Notes: generated from the letters alone by a model not told the origin. DNA of 64,000 nucleotides from Streptomyces puniciscabiei (GCF_006715785.1 NZ_VFNX01000001.1:4816001-4880000), one strand, 5' to 3'; positions 52,465-61,837 are shown, numbered from the stretch's first letter. A program made the numbers and translations.

Positions 52465-53868
52465 CTATACCAGCCCCGCCGCTTTCCTCTCCTCCGCGGT
52501 CAACGGCGGCCCCGCCAAAGGGGGTTGCAGCGGCCCCACCGCCGCCGCGAGCAGCACACTGGGCGTCAGCAGCACGTGCGCCCCGCGCTCCAGTGACGTC
52601 ACGTCGGTGACCCGGCGGGCGATGCGGCCGTTGCCCGTCGCGGTGTACATCAGCCGCCCGACGTAGGCCGAGACGAGCCTGTCCCGCACGGTCGGGCCGG
52701 AGGCCGTCGCGCCGGGGTGGAACACGTCCTGGCCGAGGGCCAGGTCCCACGCCGCGCGGACCGGACGGGCCACCGCCCGCTGCACGCGGCGCGCCAGCCC
52801 CGGCGTGCCCCAGCCGTGCCGCCGTATCACCGCGCGGAGCCGCACCGCGCTCTGTGCGGCGACGGCCAGCCCGTGGCCGTAGACCGGGTTGAACACGGCG
52901 AGCGCGTCGCCGAGGACGGCGAAGTTCTCGGGCCAGGCCGGCATGCGCTCGTAGAAGTGCCGGCGGTTGCGCGTGGAGCGGGTGACCGACACGTCGGACA
53001 GCGGCTCGGCGCGCTCCAGCAGTTCGCCCAGCAGCGGATGGCGCAGCCTGTCCCGGGCGAAGGGGATGAAGTCCTCGTTCGCGGCGCCGGGTTCGCCGCC
53101 CCGGGTGCCCTGCAGGGTGACGATCCAGCGGCCGTCCTCGATGGGGAGGAGGAAGCCGGAGCGGCCGGGACCGTCGCCGTGCGGATCGAGCTGCAGGTTG
53201 ACCACCGGGAAGCCCTCCCGGGCCGCCTCGGGGGCGAGGAAGAGCCGGCTCGCGTAGACCAGGCCCGGGTCGACCTCACGGATCCGCGGCGCGGGCAGCC
53301 CCAGGTCCGCGAGCCAGTGCGGGGCCCGGGAGCCGCGCCCGGTGGCGTCGACCACGAGGCCGGCCGCAAGGGTGCGCTCGGCGCCGTCCCGCGTCCGGAT
53401 CCGTACGCCGGTGACGGCCGCGTCGCTGCCGGTGAGGCCGAGCGCCTCGGTGCCGTCGAGAAGGTCGATCCGTTCGTCGGCGAGGACCTGCGCGCGGATG
53501 GTGGCGTCCAGCAGGTCCCGGCCGGCCAGGATCACATGGTGGGACTCGGGCCAGCGCCGGAACCAGCCCTGCGCGGAGAGGGCGACCACGCCGGTCGTGA
53601 AGGGATGCCGGCGGCCCCCGGCGGCCGTGAGCGCGTCGGTGATGCCCGGCAGCAGCTCCTCCACGGCCCGTACCCCGCCCGACCACAGCATGTGGGCGTG
53701 CCGGGCCTGCGGCAGACCCTTGCGGGGCTCGGGGCCCTCGGGCAGGGTGTCGCGTTCGACGACGACGACCCGGTCGGCGGACTCGGCGAGGGCGCGCGCC
53801 GCGAGCATGCCGGTGTGGGATCCCCCCAGCACGACGGCGGTTCTGGCGGGGGAGGGGGGTTCACTCAT
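52465..53868 (-). CDS. FAD-dependent monooxygenase/dehydrogenase-like protein
   Basis: The 467-residue protein has an N-terminal FAD motif (AVVLGGSHTGMLAARALAE), the VVDATGRGSRAP stretch and GDALAVFNPVYGHGLAVAA, in which the GD pair binds FAD. This layout is shared by halogenase/geranylgeranyl-reductase-type and aromatic hydroxylase flavoproteins; no halogenase WxWxIP motif is seen. It is third in an operon with an IrrE-like peptidase and a seven-helix membrane protein, overlapping the latter by eight bases. The substrate is unknown. Confidence 0.85.
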   Translation of the reverse strand: MSEPPSPARTAVVLGGSHTGMLAARALAESADRVVVVERDTLPEGPEPRKGLPQARHAHMLWSGGVRAVEELLPGITDALTAAGGRRHPFTTGVVALSAQGWFRRWPESHHVILAGRDLLDATIRAQVLADERIDLLDGTEALGLTGSDAAVTGVRIRTRDGAERTLAAGLVVDATGRGSRAPHWLADLGLPAPRIREVDPGLVYASRLFLAPEAAREGFPVVNLQLDPHGDGPGRSGFLLPIEDGRWIVTLQGTRGGEPGAANEDFIPFARDRLRHPLLGELLERAEPLSDVSVTRSTRNRRHFYERMPAWPENFAVLGDALAVFNPVYGHGLAVAAQSAVRLRAVIRRHGWGTPGLARRVQRAVARPVRAAWDLALGQDVFHPGATASGPTVRDRLVSAYVGRLMYTATGNGRIARRVTDVTSLERGAHVLLTPSVLLAAAVGPLQPPLAGPPLTAEERKAAGLV

Positions 53869-55087
53869 GCGCGCGCACGCTCTCTGCGGGGGCGGCCGCG
53901 CGGGCGCGTACCGCCGTGATCTCGTCGGGGTGGCGGAGGGCCTGGGACACGGCCTGGATCTCCTGGAGGAGGTACGTGGTGTCCGGGCCGGAGGGAGAGC
54001 CGGCGGCCTCGGCCTGCGGCGGCCGCTCGCCGCCGGCCGCGTCCAGCAGGGCGACGGCGGCGGCGACGGCCCTGGCCCGGCCCGGCTCGAAGCCGAGGGC
54101 GAGGGCGGCCTGGTGGGACCGTTCGCGCAGGTCCTCGTCCAGGTGCCGGGAGAGTTGCAGCAGGGCGTCGCGGATGAAGGTCTCGCGGCGGATCAGGCGC
54201 AGTTCGGCGGGGGCGTGCGGGGCGAAGGGCTCGCGTTCGCCGGTGACGGTCCGCATCAGCCGGTAGAGCGGGCCGAGCGCGCGGTGGCGCAGCCGGACGT
54301 GCCAGCGCTCGTGCAGATACTGGCCGACGTGCGGGACGATGAAGCCCACCGCGACCAGGGTGGCGGAGACGCACGCGCCGGCCGGCGCCACATTGGTGCT
54401 CAGCCAGTCCAGGTCGTGGCCGGTCCAGCGGGCCACGACGGCGGTGAGCTTGGCCGCGTCGAAGAACAGGTTCGTGGCGTAGCCGACGCCCAGCAGCCTG
54501 AGCCCCCAGCGCAGCCAGGCGTCGAGGCCGTCGGTGCGGATCCAGTTCCAGATCAGCCGGGCCGTGATCGAGCAGGCCACGGTGTGCGCGACGAGGTAGA
54601 GCAGGATCTCCTCGCGCATGAAGGGAGTGGTGGCGTAGTACGTGTCCAGGTCCCGCAGCCGCTCCACGGGCACGTCCGCGAGGGCGAAGAGCACCCACAG
54701 GGCGACGACCACGCCCGCGTAGACGGCCACCACCCAGCGGGTCACCCGGCGGGTCTGGGCCGAGTCGGAGCGGCCGTTGCGCCAGGCGATGATCAGCAGC
54801 AGCCAGGACGCGCAGAGCGCGGTCAGCAGGGAGTACACCAAGGGCGCGGAGATGTTCGGCACCCCGGTGACCCGGTTGGTCCAGGCGATGGTCCGCGGGG
54901 CCGCGAAGACGAACACCGCACAGGCGAACAGCAGCAGACCGCCGACGGCACGCAGCATCGGGTCCCGCCACATCTTGATGATGCTGGGCAGCTTGATCGC
55001 CAGCGCGGCGGTCAGGACGGCCGTGGGGATCCAGAAGGAGATGGAGACCTCGTCGAGCATCCCCGAGAGGCCGAGCGCCGAGTTCAC
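53861..55087 (-). CDS. MAB_1171c-like seven-helix membrane protein
   Basis: The 408-residue protein has about seven transmembrane helices over residues 1-240, including LLLFACAVFVFA and WVVAVYAGVVVALWVLFAL. A cytoplasmic tail with ERWHVRLRHRALGPLYRLM and a helical, charged end follows, the pattern of the MAB_1171c family. Some databases call these putative transporters, but the function is unproven. The GTG start overlaps the upstream IrrE-like stop (GTGA), and its end overlaps the flavoprotein start. Confidence 0.82.
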   Translation of the reverse strand: MNSALGLSGMLDEVSISFWIPTAVLTAALAIKLPSIIKMWRDPMLRAVGGLLLFACAVFVFAAPRTIAWTNRVTGVPNISAPLVYSLLTALCASWLLLIIAWRNGRSDSAQTRRVTRWVVAVYAGVVVALWVLFALADVPVERLRDLDTYYATTPFMREEILLYLVAHTVACSITARLIWNWIRTDGLDAWLRWGLRLLGVGYATNLFFDAAKLTAVVARWTGHDLDWLSTNVAPAGACVSATLVAVGFIVPHVGQYLHERWHVRLRHRALGPLYRLMRTVTGEREPFAPHAPAELRLIRRETFIRDALLQLSRHLDEDLRERSHQAALALGFEPGRARAVAAAVALLDAAGGERPPQAEAAGSPSGPDTTYLLQEIQAVSQALRHPDEITAVRARAAAPAESVRAHE

Positions 55088-55731
55088 CGAGCCCTTCCCT
55101 CTTTTCTTGACGCCCGGTTCCCTTCGTCGCGTCCGCGATAACCGAGGGTCCGCTGCACCGGGCTGAGTGACCGGTGCACCGGGCCGGGGGAGGTGCCGGA
55201 GCCGGTGAGGTGGGGGCGGAACAGGGCGGCCAGGCGGTGCCCGAAGTCGTCCGCCTCGGCCTCGTCGGCCTCCCGGGAGCCGTTGCGGGCGGCCACCGTG
55301 AGGGGAAGGTCCCGCCAGCCGGGTGCGTCGGCGAGCGCGCGGGCCGCCGCGTCGCCGGCCAGGTGGGGATGGCGGTGCCCGGTGTGCAGATGCCACAACT
55401 CATGGCCCAGGATCACCAGTTGCTGCACGGCCTCGGCTCGCTCCTCCACGATCACCAGGTCGAAGTCGGCGAACTCCAGCCACAGCCCGGTGACCTCGAT
55501 CTCGTCCGGGATGCGCTCGAAGCGCACCTCGATGGGCCGTCCGCCGCGCAGTCCGCTCATCTCCTCGCACAGTGCCCGGCACAACGCCCGTACGTCGTCG
55601 GGTGTTTCGGGCCGGGCGCGGACGGCGGCGGCGAGGCCGCCGGCCAGCGTCCGCTTCGCGGCGCCCGGGCGGGAGCGGCGAAGCCGTGCGGCCAGGCGTG
55701 CCGCCCGCTCACGCGCGCCCGCGATGCCCAT
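55084..55731 (-). CDS. IrrE/ImmA-like zinc metallopeptidase
   Basis: The 215-residue protein has the HExxH motif in ILGHELWHLHTGH and an acidic downstream helix (ADEAEADDFGHRLAALF) that should supply the third zinc ligand, as in IrrE/ImmA peptidases. These usually cut a partner XRE-type repressor. No helix-turn-helix is fused or adjacent, so its target must be elsewhere. The ATG at 55731 has GGGGGAG upstream. It is the first gene of a three-gene overlapping operon. Confidence 0.82.
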   Translation of the reverse strand: MGIAGARERAARLAARLRRSRPGAAKRTLAGGLAAAVRARPETPDDVRALCRALCEEMSGLRGGRPIEVRFERIPDEIEVTGLWLEFADFDLVIVEERAEAVQQLVILGHELWHLHTGHRHPHLAGDAAARALADAPGWRDLPLTVAARNGSREADEAEADDFGHRLAALFRPHLTGSGTSPGPVHRSLSPVQRTLGYRGRDEGNRASRKEGRAR

Positions 55732-55854
55732 CGACTCCCCCTTCCGCTGGACAGAGCCTACGCGGCTGGGCGTGTCCCCGTCATGGGATGCGGCGACCGT
55801 GGTCCAAGAGAAAACCATCTATGAGCTCGTGTCCCACCCATTGACGCGGAAGCG

Positions 55855-55880
55855 CTTCGAATCTACGGTCCCGTTCGAAG
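55855..55880. promoter_or_regulatory. Inverted repeat upstream of the arabinofuranosidase
   Basis: CTTCGAA (55855-55861) and TTCGAAG (55874-55880) form a perfect 7-bp inverted repeat with a 12-bp spacer. It lies between the IrrE-like gene and the GH51 gene and may be an operator for either. Confidence 0.45.
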
Positions 55881-55894
55881 TTGCGAGCATTATC

Positions 55895-55904
55895 CGGTAT
55901 ACCG
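55895..55904. promoter_or_regulatory. GntR-like palindrome CGGTATACCG
   Basis: A perfect 10-bp palindrome with the GGTATACC centre seen in many GntR-family operators lies 137 bp upstream of the arabinofuranosidase start. Repression by a sugar-responsive regulator is inferred. Confidence 0.5.
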
Positions 55905-55936
55905 AACAAGTGAGTTGAGCGACAGGAGAGGATCCG

Positions 55937-56026
55937 CGTGGGCACTACGACGCGAACGGCGACGGCACCCCGGAGCTGGGCCTGAACGAGCTGGGCCGGC
56001 GTGCCGACTGGCCGGTTGTGAAGTGA
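55937..56026 (+). pseudogene. Remnant 3' end of a lost gene before GH51
   Basis: One frame encodes a protein-like tail, HYDANGDGTPELGLNELG and then RRADWPVVK and a stop, reminiscent of the Ca-binding ends of secreted glycosidases. An in-frame stop lies only a few codons upstream and no start is available. A good ribosome binding site (AGGAGAGG) with GTG at 55938 opens a different frame of only 15 codons. A deletion that fused one gene's start to another's end would explain both. Confidence 0.4.
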
Positions 56027-56040
56027 TTCGAAAGGACCCC

Positions 56041-57561
56041 ATGAGCAAGAGCACCGCGCGTTTCACCCTCGACCCGGCTTTCACCGTCGGCCAGGTCAAC
56101 GCCCGTATCTTCGGCTCCTTCGTGGAACACCTCGGCCGCTGCGTCTACACGGGCATCTACGAACCCGGGCACCCCTCGGCGGACGAAGCCGGACTGCGGA
56201 CCGACGTTCTGGAGTTGGTCCGCGAACTCGGTGTCACCGCGATCCGCTACCCCGGCGGCAACTTCGTCTCCGGCTACAAGTGGGAGGACTCGGTGGGCCC
56301 CGTCGAGGACCGCCCCCGCCGCCTGGACCTCGCCTGGCACTCCACCGAGACGAACCGCTTCGGTCTGTCGGAGTTCATCGCGTTCCTCAAGAAGCTCGGC
56401 CCCGAAACCGAGCCGATGATGGCGGTGAACCTCGGCACCCGCGGCGTCGCCGAGGCCCTCGAACTCCAGGAGTACGCCAACCACCCCTCCGGCACCGCCC
56501 TCTCCGACCTCCGCGTGGCCCACGGCGACAAGGAGCCCTTCGGGATCAGGCTGTGGTGCCTGGGCAACGAGATGGACGGGCCCTGGCAGACCGGGCACAA
56601 GACGGCGCAGGAGTACGGCCGGCTGGCCGCCGAGACCGCCCGGGCCATGCGCCAGGCCGACCCCGCCGTCGAACTGGTCGCCTGCGGTTCCTCCAGCCAG
56701 GCCATGCCCACCTTCGCCGAGTGGGAGGCGACCGTCCTGCAGGAGACGTACGACCTGGTCGACCACATCTCCCTGCACGCCTACTACGAGCCCACGGACG
56801 GCGACGTCGACTCCTTCCTCGCCTCGGCCGTCGACATGGAGTCCTTCATCGAGAACGTGGTCGCCACCGCCGACCACATCGGCGCGAAGCTCAAGTCCAG
56901 CAAGCGGATCAACCTCTCCTTCGACGAGTGGAACGTCTGGTACCTCTCGAAGTGGGAGGAGCACGCGAAGACCTTCGAGCAGACGGACTGGCCCGAGGCG
57001 CCCCGCCTCCTGGAGGACAACTACAGCGTCACGGACGCCGTCGTCCTCGGCTCGCTCCTCATCGCCCTGCTCCGGCACGCCGACCGGGTCACCGTCGCCT
57101 GCCTCGCCCAGCTGGTCAACGTGATCGCCCCGATCATGACCGAGCCGGGCGGCCCGGCCTGGCGGCAGACCACGTTCTTCCCGTTCGCGCAGGCGTCGAA
57201 GTACGGCCGGGGCGAGGTGCTCGACGTGCGCGTGGACTCGCCGACGTACGAGACGAAGAAGTACGGCGAGACGGACCTGCTGCACGCCACGGCCGTCCGC
57301 GCGGCCGACGGCACGGTCACGGTGTTCGCCGTCAACCGCAGCCGCACGGACGCCCTGCCGCTCGAAGTCGCCCTCGGCCGGCTGGGGGTGACGACCGTCA
57401 CCGAGCACAGCGCGCTCGCGGACGCCGACCCCGACGCCCGCAACACCCGCGCCGAGCCCGAGCGGGTCGTCCCGCACCCGGTCGAGGGCACCGCCCTTCA
57501 GGACGGCACGCTCACCGCCGTACTGGAGCCGCTGTCCTGGAACGTGATCAGGCTCGCGTGA
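56041..57561 (+). CDS. GH51 alpha-L-arabinofuranosidase
   Basis: The 506-residue cytoplasmic enzyme (no signal peptide) removes arabinose from arabino-oligosaccharides. GH51 hallmarks are FGSFVEHLGRCVYTGIYEP at the N-terminus, the acid/base Glu in CLGNEMDGPW and the nucleophile Glu in SFDEWNVWYLS, with a beta-sandwich C-terminal end. AAAGGA precedes the ATG. Two dyads upstream suggest sugar-responsive control. The stop abuts the GH35 stop on the other strand with no gap. Confidence 0.95.
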   Translation: MSKSTARFTLDPAFTVGQVNARIFGSFVEHLGRCVYTGIYEPGHPSADEAGLRTDVLELVRELGVTAIRYPGGNFVSGYKWEDSVGPVEDRPRRLDLAWHSTETNRFGLSEFIAFLKKLGPETEPMMAVNLGTRGVAEALELQEYANHPSGTALSDLRVAHGDKEPFGIRLWCLGNEMDGPWQTGHKTAQEYGRLAAETARAMRQADPAVELVACGSSSQAMPTFAEWEATVLQETYDLVDHISLHAYYEPTDGDVDSFLASAVDMESFIENVVATADHIGAKLKSSKRINLSFDEWNVWYLSKWEEHAKTFEQTDWPEAPRLLEDNYSVTDAVVLGSLLIALLRHADRVTVACLAQLVNVIAPIMTEPGGPAWRQTTFFPFAQASKYGRGEVLDVRVDSPTYETKKYGETDLLHATAVRAADGTVTVFAVNRSRTDALPLEVALGRLGVTTVTEHSALADADPDARNTRAEPERVVPHPVEGTALQDGTLTAVLEPLSWNVIRLA

Positions 57562-60519
57562 TCAGACCGGCGTGACCGGCAGCCCGCCGCTCGCCCTGCC
57601 GAGCAGCGTCAGGCTCACCCGGCCCGGCCCCGACAGCGTGGTGAACTCCGAGAGGACCGCCAGCGCGAGGGTGTTGGTGCCCCGGGTGCGCAGGACGCCG
57701 TTCGGCAGGACGAAGGTGTGCTGCGGGCCCACGTTGTTGATGTACTGGCCCATGTTCCAGCCGTTGAGGAAGATCTGCGCGCGGTAGGCCCGGTACGGAT
57801 CGTCCTCCAGGGTCAGGCCGACCGAGGCGTCGACGTCGGCCGGGACCGAGAGGCGGAAGCTGGTCCGGTACCAGGTCACGCCCTGGTACCGGGCGGTGCG
57901 CGGGAAGCTCACCGGCTCCCAGTCCTGGTCCCGGAACCCGGGCAGATGCCAGCCCTGCCGCTCGCCGTACAGGCCGCCGTTGTTCATCGGGCCGCGCACG
58001 GGGTCGGGGGCCGCCGCGCCCTGGATCCGCCACCTGACCTCCGGCGAGGCGCCCTTGAAGGCGGCAGCCGTCAGCCCACGGGCCACCTTGTGGGTGTCGA
58101 GCCCCTTGCCGTCCTCGTCGCGTTGCATGCGCCGGACGAGGACCGACAGCACATGCCGGCCGGGGGAGCGCAGGGAGTCACGGATCGGGAAGACGGCCGT
58201 GTCCGCCCAACTGCCCTTCCGGACGGTCGTGTCCTTGTCCGGCACCGGCATCCGGTGGGTGCCCAGCGGCTCGCCGTCCAGCCAGGCCATCAGCAGGCCC
58301 TGCGTGCCGGTGCTGTAGGCGAGGGAGATCTCCTCCAGGCCGGTCGAGCCGGTGAAGGAGCCGCGGTACCAGACGTCCCCGTAGTGGAAGCCGTAGTCGT
58401 CGGCGAAGAGGACCGGCTGACCCTCGGGGACCGGCGTGGTGCTGAACGTCGTCCTCTTGTCCGCGACCGTCCAGTCCGAGTCGTCGAAACCGGGCCCGGC
58501 CTCCGGGTTCTCCCTGCGCATCCGCCAGCCGCCCAGCTCGGGCAGCCGCACCTCGGGGGCGGCCGGCAGCAGGCCGGTGGTCATCAGGCTGCCGGACAGG
58601 GTGACCCGGGTGGGCAGGGTACGGCCGTTCCACACCAGGGTGTCGATCCCGCGCGGCCCCCACACCTCGATGGTCGTCGTCTCGGTGACGTCACCGGTCA
58701 GGTGGACCTCGGATCCGCGCAGCTCGGCCTGGCGCAGCAGCGCCGGGCCGTACACCAGCACGGTTCCGGACGGGGTGTCGTACGGGAACATGCGGACGGC
58801 GGTGGCGTCGTCGGCGAAGAGCAGCACCAGCGGGGTCTCGGTCTCGCCCTTCTCCACCAGCACCCGGGTCAGCCCGCCCTCGCCGAGCGGGACGTTCACA
58901 TGCAGGTCGTCGTCGTTGTCGAAGACCCAGGCGGCCTCGGGGTCCAGCCGCATGACGTTCGGCTCCACCGGGCACTTCAGCACCAGCTCGGCCATGTCAC
59001 CCAGGCGTCCCGAGAACAGGGCGACGTCCTGCCGGCCGGCCGTCAGGCACAGCATGGGTTCGGCGGTGGAGTACTTCAGCGTCCGCCTGCCCAGCTTCAG
59101 CCCGGTCGTGAGCAGCCGGGCGTCCTTGCCGGGCACCGTGATGCGCACCCGGCCCGCGTCGGTCGGCAGCTCGGTGGTGACCGCGTCCGTGCCGTCGTTG
59201 CGGGCGACGTAGACATGGGCGCCGGTGTCCGGGTTGGTCAGGTGGTAGACCTTCAGGCCCTCGGCGTGCACGTCCGCCGCCCGGTCCAGCTTGGCGAAGT
59301 CGGGCACGCGCTGGAGCAGATGGCCGAGCTGGTGCATCGGCGCGATCTTGTCCGTGACGTTCCGCGCCTCGTCGATGGCGGCGCCGTAGTCGTACGACGT
59401 GTACACGACCGGCGCGGGCAGCCAGCCCCAGGAGGTGCCGCCGAAGGTCATGTAGACGTTGTGCAGGGTGAGCCCGTTGGCCAGGTTGGTCAGGTAGAAC
59501 CGGCGCTCATAGGCGGCGTCCCGGGTCCGCCGGGACTCGGCGTACCCCTTGCCGTCGAAGAAGGCACCGCCCCACGGGTCGAACCAGCCGCCGCCGAACT
59601 CCGGCACGAACCCGGGCGTGGACGGCGAGGCGCCGGCCCCGCCCGTCGGGCCGCCGGGACCGTAGTGCCCCCAGTCGGGCGGCGTGTGCGCGGGCGACGG
59701 ATAGCCGTCGAAGCCGTACAGCCAGCCGCCCTTCTCCCCGCCGGTGTCGAAGGACCCGGGCACCCAGTACCCGTTCCTGCCCTTGTCGTTGTGGAACAGC
59801 GGGACGTCGATGCCGTCCGCCCGCACCTTCTTGTACAGGTGGGACATGTAGGCCCGGCCGGTGGCGTCGCCGGCGTGGGCGTCGTACTCGTTCTCGATCT
59901 GGTACAGCAGGACCGTGCCGCTGCCCTGGGTGAACAGGTGCCGGCGGGCGATCCGGTTCACCTGGGTCAGCCACTCGTCGACATGCCCCAGGTACGTCGG
60001 GTCGTCGGTGCGGGCCGTGCCCTTCGTCGCCGTCAGCCAGCCGGGGAAGCCGCCGCCGTCCACCTCGGCGTTGATGTACGGGCCGGGCCGCAGGATGACG
60101 TACAGGCCGGTCTCGGCGGCCGTGCGCAGGAACAGGTCCAGGTCCCGGACGCCGGTGAAGTCGTAGGAGCCCGGAGCGGGGGAGTGGTAGTTCCAGGCCA
60201 CGTAGATGCTCACGGCGTTGTACCCGTGGGCCCGCATCTTCTGCAGCACGTCCCGCCACAGGGAGGGGCTCGGCAGCCGGAAGGGGTGCATCTCGCCGGA
60301 CCACAGCACCAGCCGCCGGCCGTCCACCAGCAGCGAGTACTGGTCGTAGCCGATGGTGTGCCGGCAGCCGTCGGCGCTCGGCGGGGCGGGTGCCGGGCCG
60401 GTCGGCACACTGCGCGCCGCGTACGCCGAGGGCGCCCCGGGCCCGCCGCTGCCGCCCAGGGCGAGCCCGAGCGCGGTCGAGCCCGCCAGGGCACTGAAGG
60501 TACGTCTGCTGAGCGCCAA
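57562..60519 (-). CDS. Secreted GH35 beta-galactosidase
   Basis: The 985-residue enzyme has a TAT-like signal peptide (SRRTFSALAGSTALGLALGG). The GH35 catalytic domain follows, with GEMHPFRLPSPSLWRDVL, acid/base Glu in LLYQIENEYD and nucleophile Glu in FVPEFGGGWFDPWG. Beta-rich galactose-binding-like domains complete it. It should release terminal galactose from plant or fungal polysaccharides outside the cell. Paired with GH51 it points to arabinogalactan or pectin side-chain use. It is divergent from an Rrf2-type gene. Confidence 0.93.
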   Translation of the reverse strand: MALSRRTFSALAGSTALGLALGGSGGPGAPSAYAARSVPTGPAPAPPSADGCRHTIGYDQYSLLVDGRRLVLWSGEMHPFRLPSPSLWRDVLQKMRAHGYNAVSIYVAWNYHSPAPGSYDFTGVRDLDLFLRTAAETGLYVILRPGPYINAEVDGGGFPGWLTATKGTARTDDPTYLGHVDEWLTQVNRIARRHLFTQGSGTVLLYQIENEYDAHAGDATGRAYMSHLYKKVRADGIDVPLFHNDKGRNGYWVPGSFDTGGEKGGWLYGFDGYPSPAHTPPDWGHYGPGGPTGGAGASPSTPGFVPEFGGGWFDPWGGAFFDGKGYAESRRTRDAAYERRFYLTNLANGLTLHNVYMTFGGTSWGWLPAPVVYTSYDYGAAIDEARNVTDKIAPMHQLGHLLQRVPDFAKLDRAADVHAEGLKVYHLTNPDTGAHVYVARNDGTDAVTTELPTDAGRVRITVPGKDARLLTTGLKLGRRTLKYSTAEPMLCLTAGRQDVALFSGRLGDMAELVLKCPVEPNVMRLDPEAAWVFDNDDDLHVNVPLGEGGLTRVLVEKGETETPLVLLFADDATAVRMFPYDTPSGTVLVYGPALLRQAELRGSEVHLTGDVTETTTIEVWGPRGIDTLVWNGRTLPTRVTLSGSLMTTGLLPAAPEVRLPELGGWRMRRENPEAGPGFDDSDWTVADKRTTFSTTPVPEGQPVLFADDYGFHYGDVWYRGSFTGSTGLEEISLAYSTGTQGLLMAWLDGEPLGTHRMPVPDKDTTVRKGSWADTAVFPIRDSLRSPGRHVLSVLVRRMQRDEDGKGLDTHKVARGLTAAAFKGASPEVRWRIQGAAAPDPVRGPMNNGGLYGERQGWHLPGFRDQDWEPVSFPRTARYQGVTWYRTSFRLSVPADVDASVGLTLEDDPYRAYRAQIFLNGWNMGQYINNVGPQHTFVLPNGVLRTRGTNTLALAVLSEFTTLSGPGRVSLTLLGRASGGLPVTPV

Positions 60520-60595
60520 GGTGGATCCTCCCGGGCGATCTTACGGGGCGCGGGTGCAGGCCATTCTCCACGCGGCGACGCCCCACAATGGACCC

Positions 60596-61054
60596 ATGAG
60601 GATCTCGGCTCGGGCGGACTACGCGGTACGGGCGGTACTGGAGCTGGCCGTACGGCAGAGTAACGGCCCGGTGAAGGCGGAGGAAATCGCCACCGCGCAG
60701 GGCATCCCGCACAAGTTCCTGGAAGGGATCCTGGGCGACCTGAGGCGGGGCGGGATCGTCGACAGCAGGCGTGGCGGAGGCGGCGGCTACCGGCTGGCGC
60801 GGGACGCGGCCGAGGTCACGGTCGCCGATGTGATCCGCGCGGTGGACGGCCCGATCGTCTCGGTCCGCGGGGAACGCCCGACGGGCCTCGCCTACAGCGG
60901 CAGCGCCGAGCCCCTGCTGCCGCTGTGGATCGCGCTGCGCGCGAACGTCCGCCGGATCCTGGAGGGTGTCACGCTCGCCGACCTCGCGGCGGACGCGCTG
61001 CCGGAGCCCGTGCGGGCGCTGGCGGCGGAACCGGCGGCCTGGGAGAACCCGTAG
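60596..61054 (+). CDS. Rrf2-family transcriptional regulator without cysteines
   Basis: The 152-residue protein has the Rrf2 winged helix (RISARADYAVRAVLELA, IPHKFLEGILGDLRRGG) and the GGGGGYRLAR wing. It contains no cysteine, so it cannot hold the Fe-S cluster used by IscR, NsrR or RsrR. It must sense something else or act structurally. CACAAT six bases before the ATG and no Shine-Dalgarno sequence suggest a leaderless mRNA. It is divergent from GH35 and could control it. Confidence 0.9.
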   Translation: MRISARADYAVRAVLELAVRQSNGPVKAEEIATAQGIPHKFLEGILGDLRRGGIVDSRRGGGGGYRLARDAAEVTVADVIRAVDGPIVSVRGERPTGLAYSGSAEPLLPLWIALRANVRRILEGVTLADLAADALPEPVRALAAEPAAWENP

Positions 61055-61186
61055 GGCGTGGGGTGTGAACGGTCGGTTGTGAATGGCCGGAGTTGAACCT
61101 CCCGGTGGTGACCGGCGCTTCCTACGATGCGGAGCGCTTCACAGGTTCCACACAGACCCCCCACACACTCGACCACGGGAGAAACC

Positions 61187-61837
61187 ATGGCTGGTGGACT
61201 CCTCCTGAGCGGTGCCGTAGCCGCTCTCCTCACCACCGCGCTACCCGCTCAGTCCTCGTCACCGGTGTTCGACAACCCGCCCCCGGACAAGATCGTCATC
61301 GACGTCGCCACGGTGAACGGCTCCGGCTGTCCGGCAGGTACGGCCGCCGTCGCCGTCTCCCCGGACAACACGGCCTTCACGGTGACCTACAGCAGCTATC
61401 TCGCCCAGGCCGGCGGTGCCTCCGACCCGACCGACTTCCGCAAGAACTGCCAGCTCAACCTGGTGGTTCACGTCCCCCAGGGCTTCACCTACGCGGTAGC
61501 CAGCGCCGACTACCGCGGTTTCCTGTCGCTCCAGCCCGGCGCGAGCGCCACCCAGAAGGCCTCGTACTACTTCCAGGGCTCCTCGCAGACCGTGCCCAGA
61601 TCCCACCCCTTCAACGGCCCCTACAACGACGACTGGCAGGCCACCGACAGCACGGACTGGGCGCAACTGGTCTGGGCGCCGTGCGGGGTGCTGCGCAACT
61701 TCAACATCAACACCGAGCTGCGGGTGAACGCGGGGACCCAGACCCCGGGCAAGGTCAGCTTCATGACCATGGACTCCACCGACGGCGACATCAGCACGGT
61801 GTACCACCTGGCGTGGAAGCAGTGCCCGAGCGCATAG
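61187..61837 (+). CDS. Secreted DUF4360-like protein
   Basis: The 216-residue product has a signal peptide (LLLSGAVAALLTTALPAQ), then a beta-rich domain with conserved cysteines (GSGCPAG, RKNCQLNL, APCGVL, WKQCPSA) and the motif FTVTYSSYLAQAG, typical of DUF4360. Members are exported and the function is unknown. ATG at 61187 is preferred because GGGAG is well spaced and the signal peptide begins there. Confidence 0.85.
   Translation: MAGGLLLSGAVAALLTTALPAQSSSPVFDNPPPDKIVIDVATVNGSGCPAGTAAVAVSPDNTAFTVTYSSYLAQAGGASDPTDFRKNCQLNLVVHVPQGFTYAVASADYRGFLSLQPGASATQKASYYFQGSSQTVPRSHPFNGPYNDDWQATDSTDWAQLVWAPCGVLRNFNINTELRVNAGTQTPGKVSFMTMDSTDGDISTVYHLAWKQCPSA

Noticed and set aside
52465..53868. Flavin-dependent halogenase
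   Set aside because: The FAD motifs fit, but the WxWxIP and catalytic lysine signatures of halogenases are not visible, so only a general flavoprotein is claimed.
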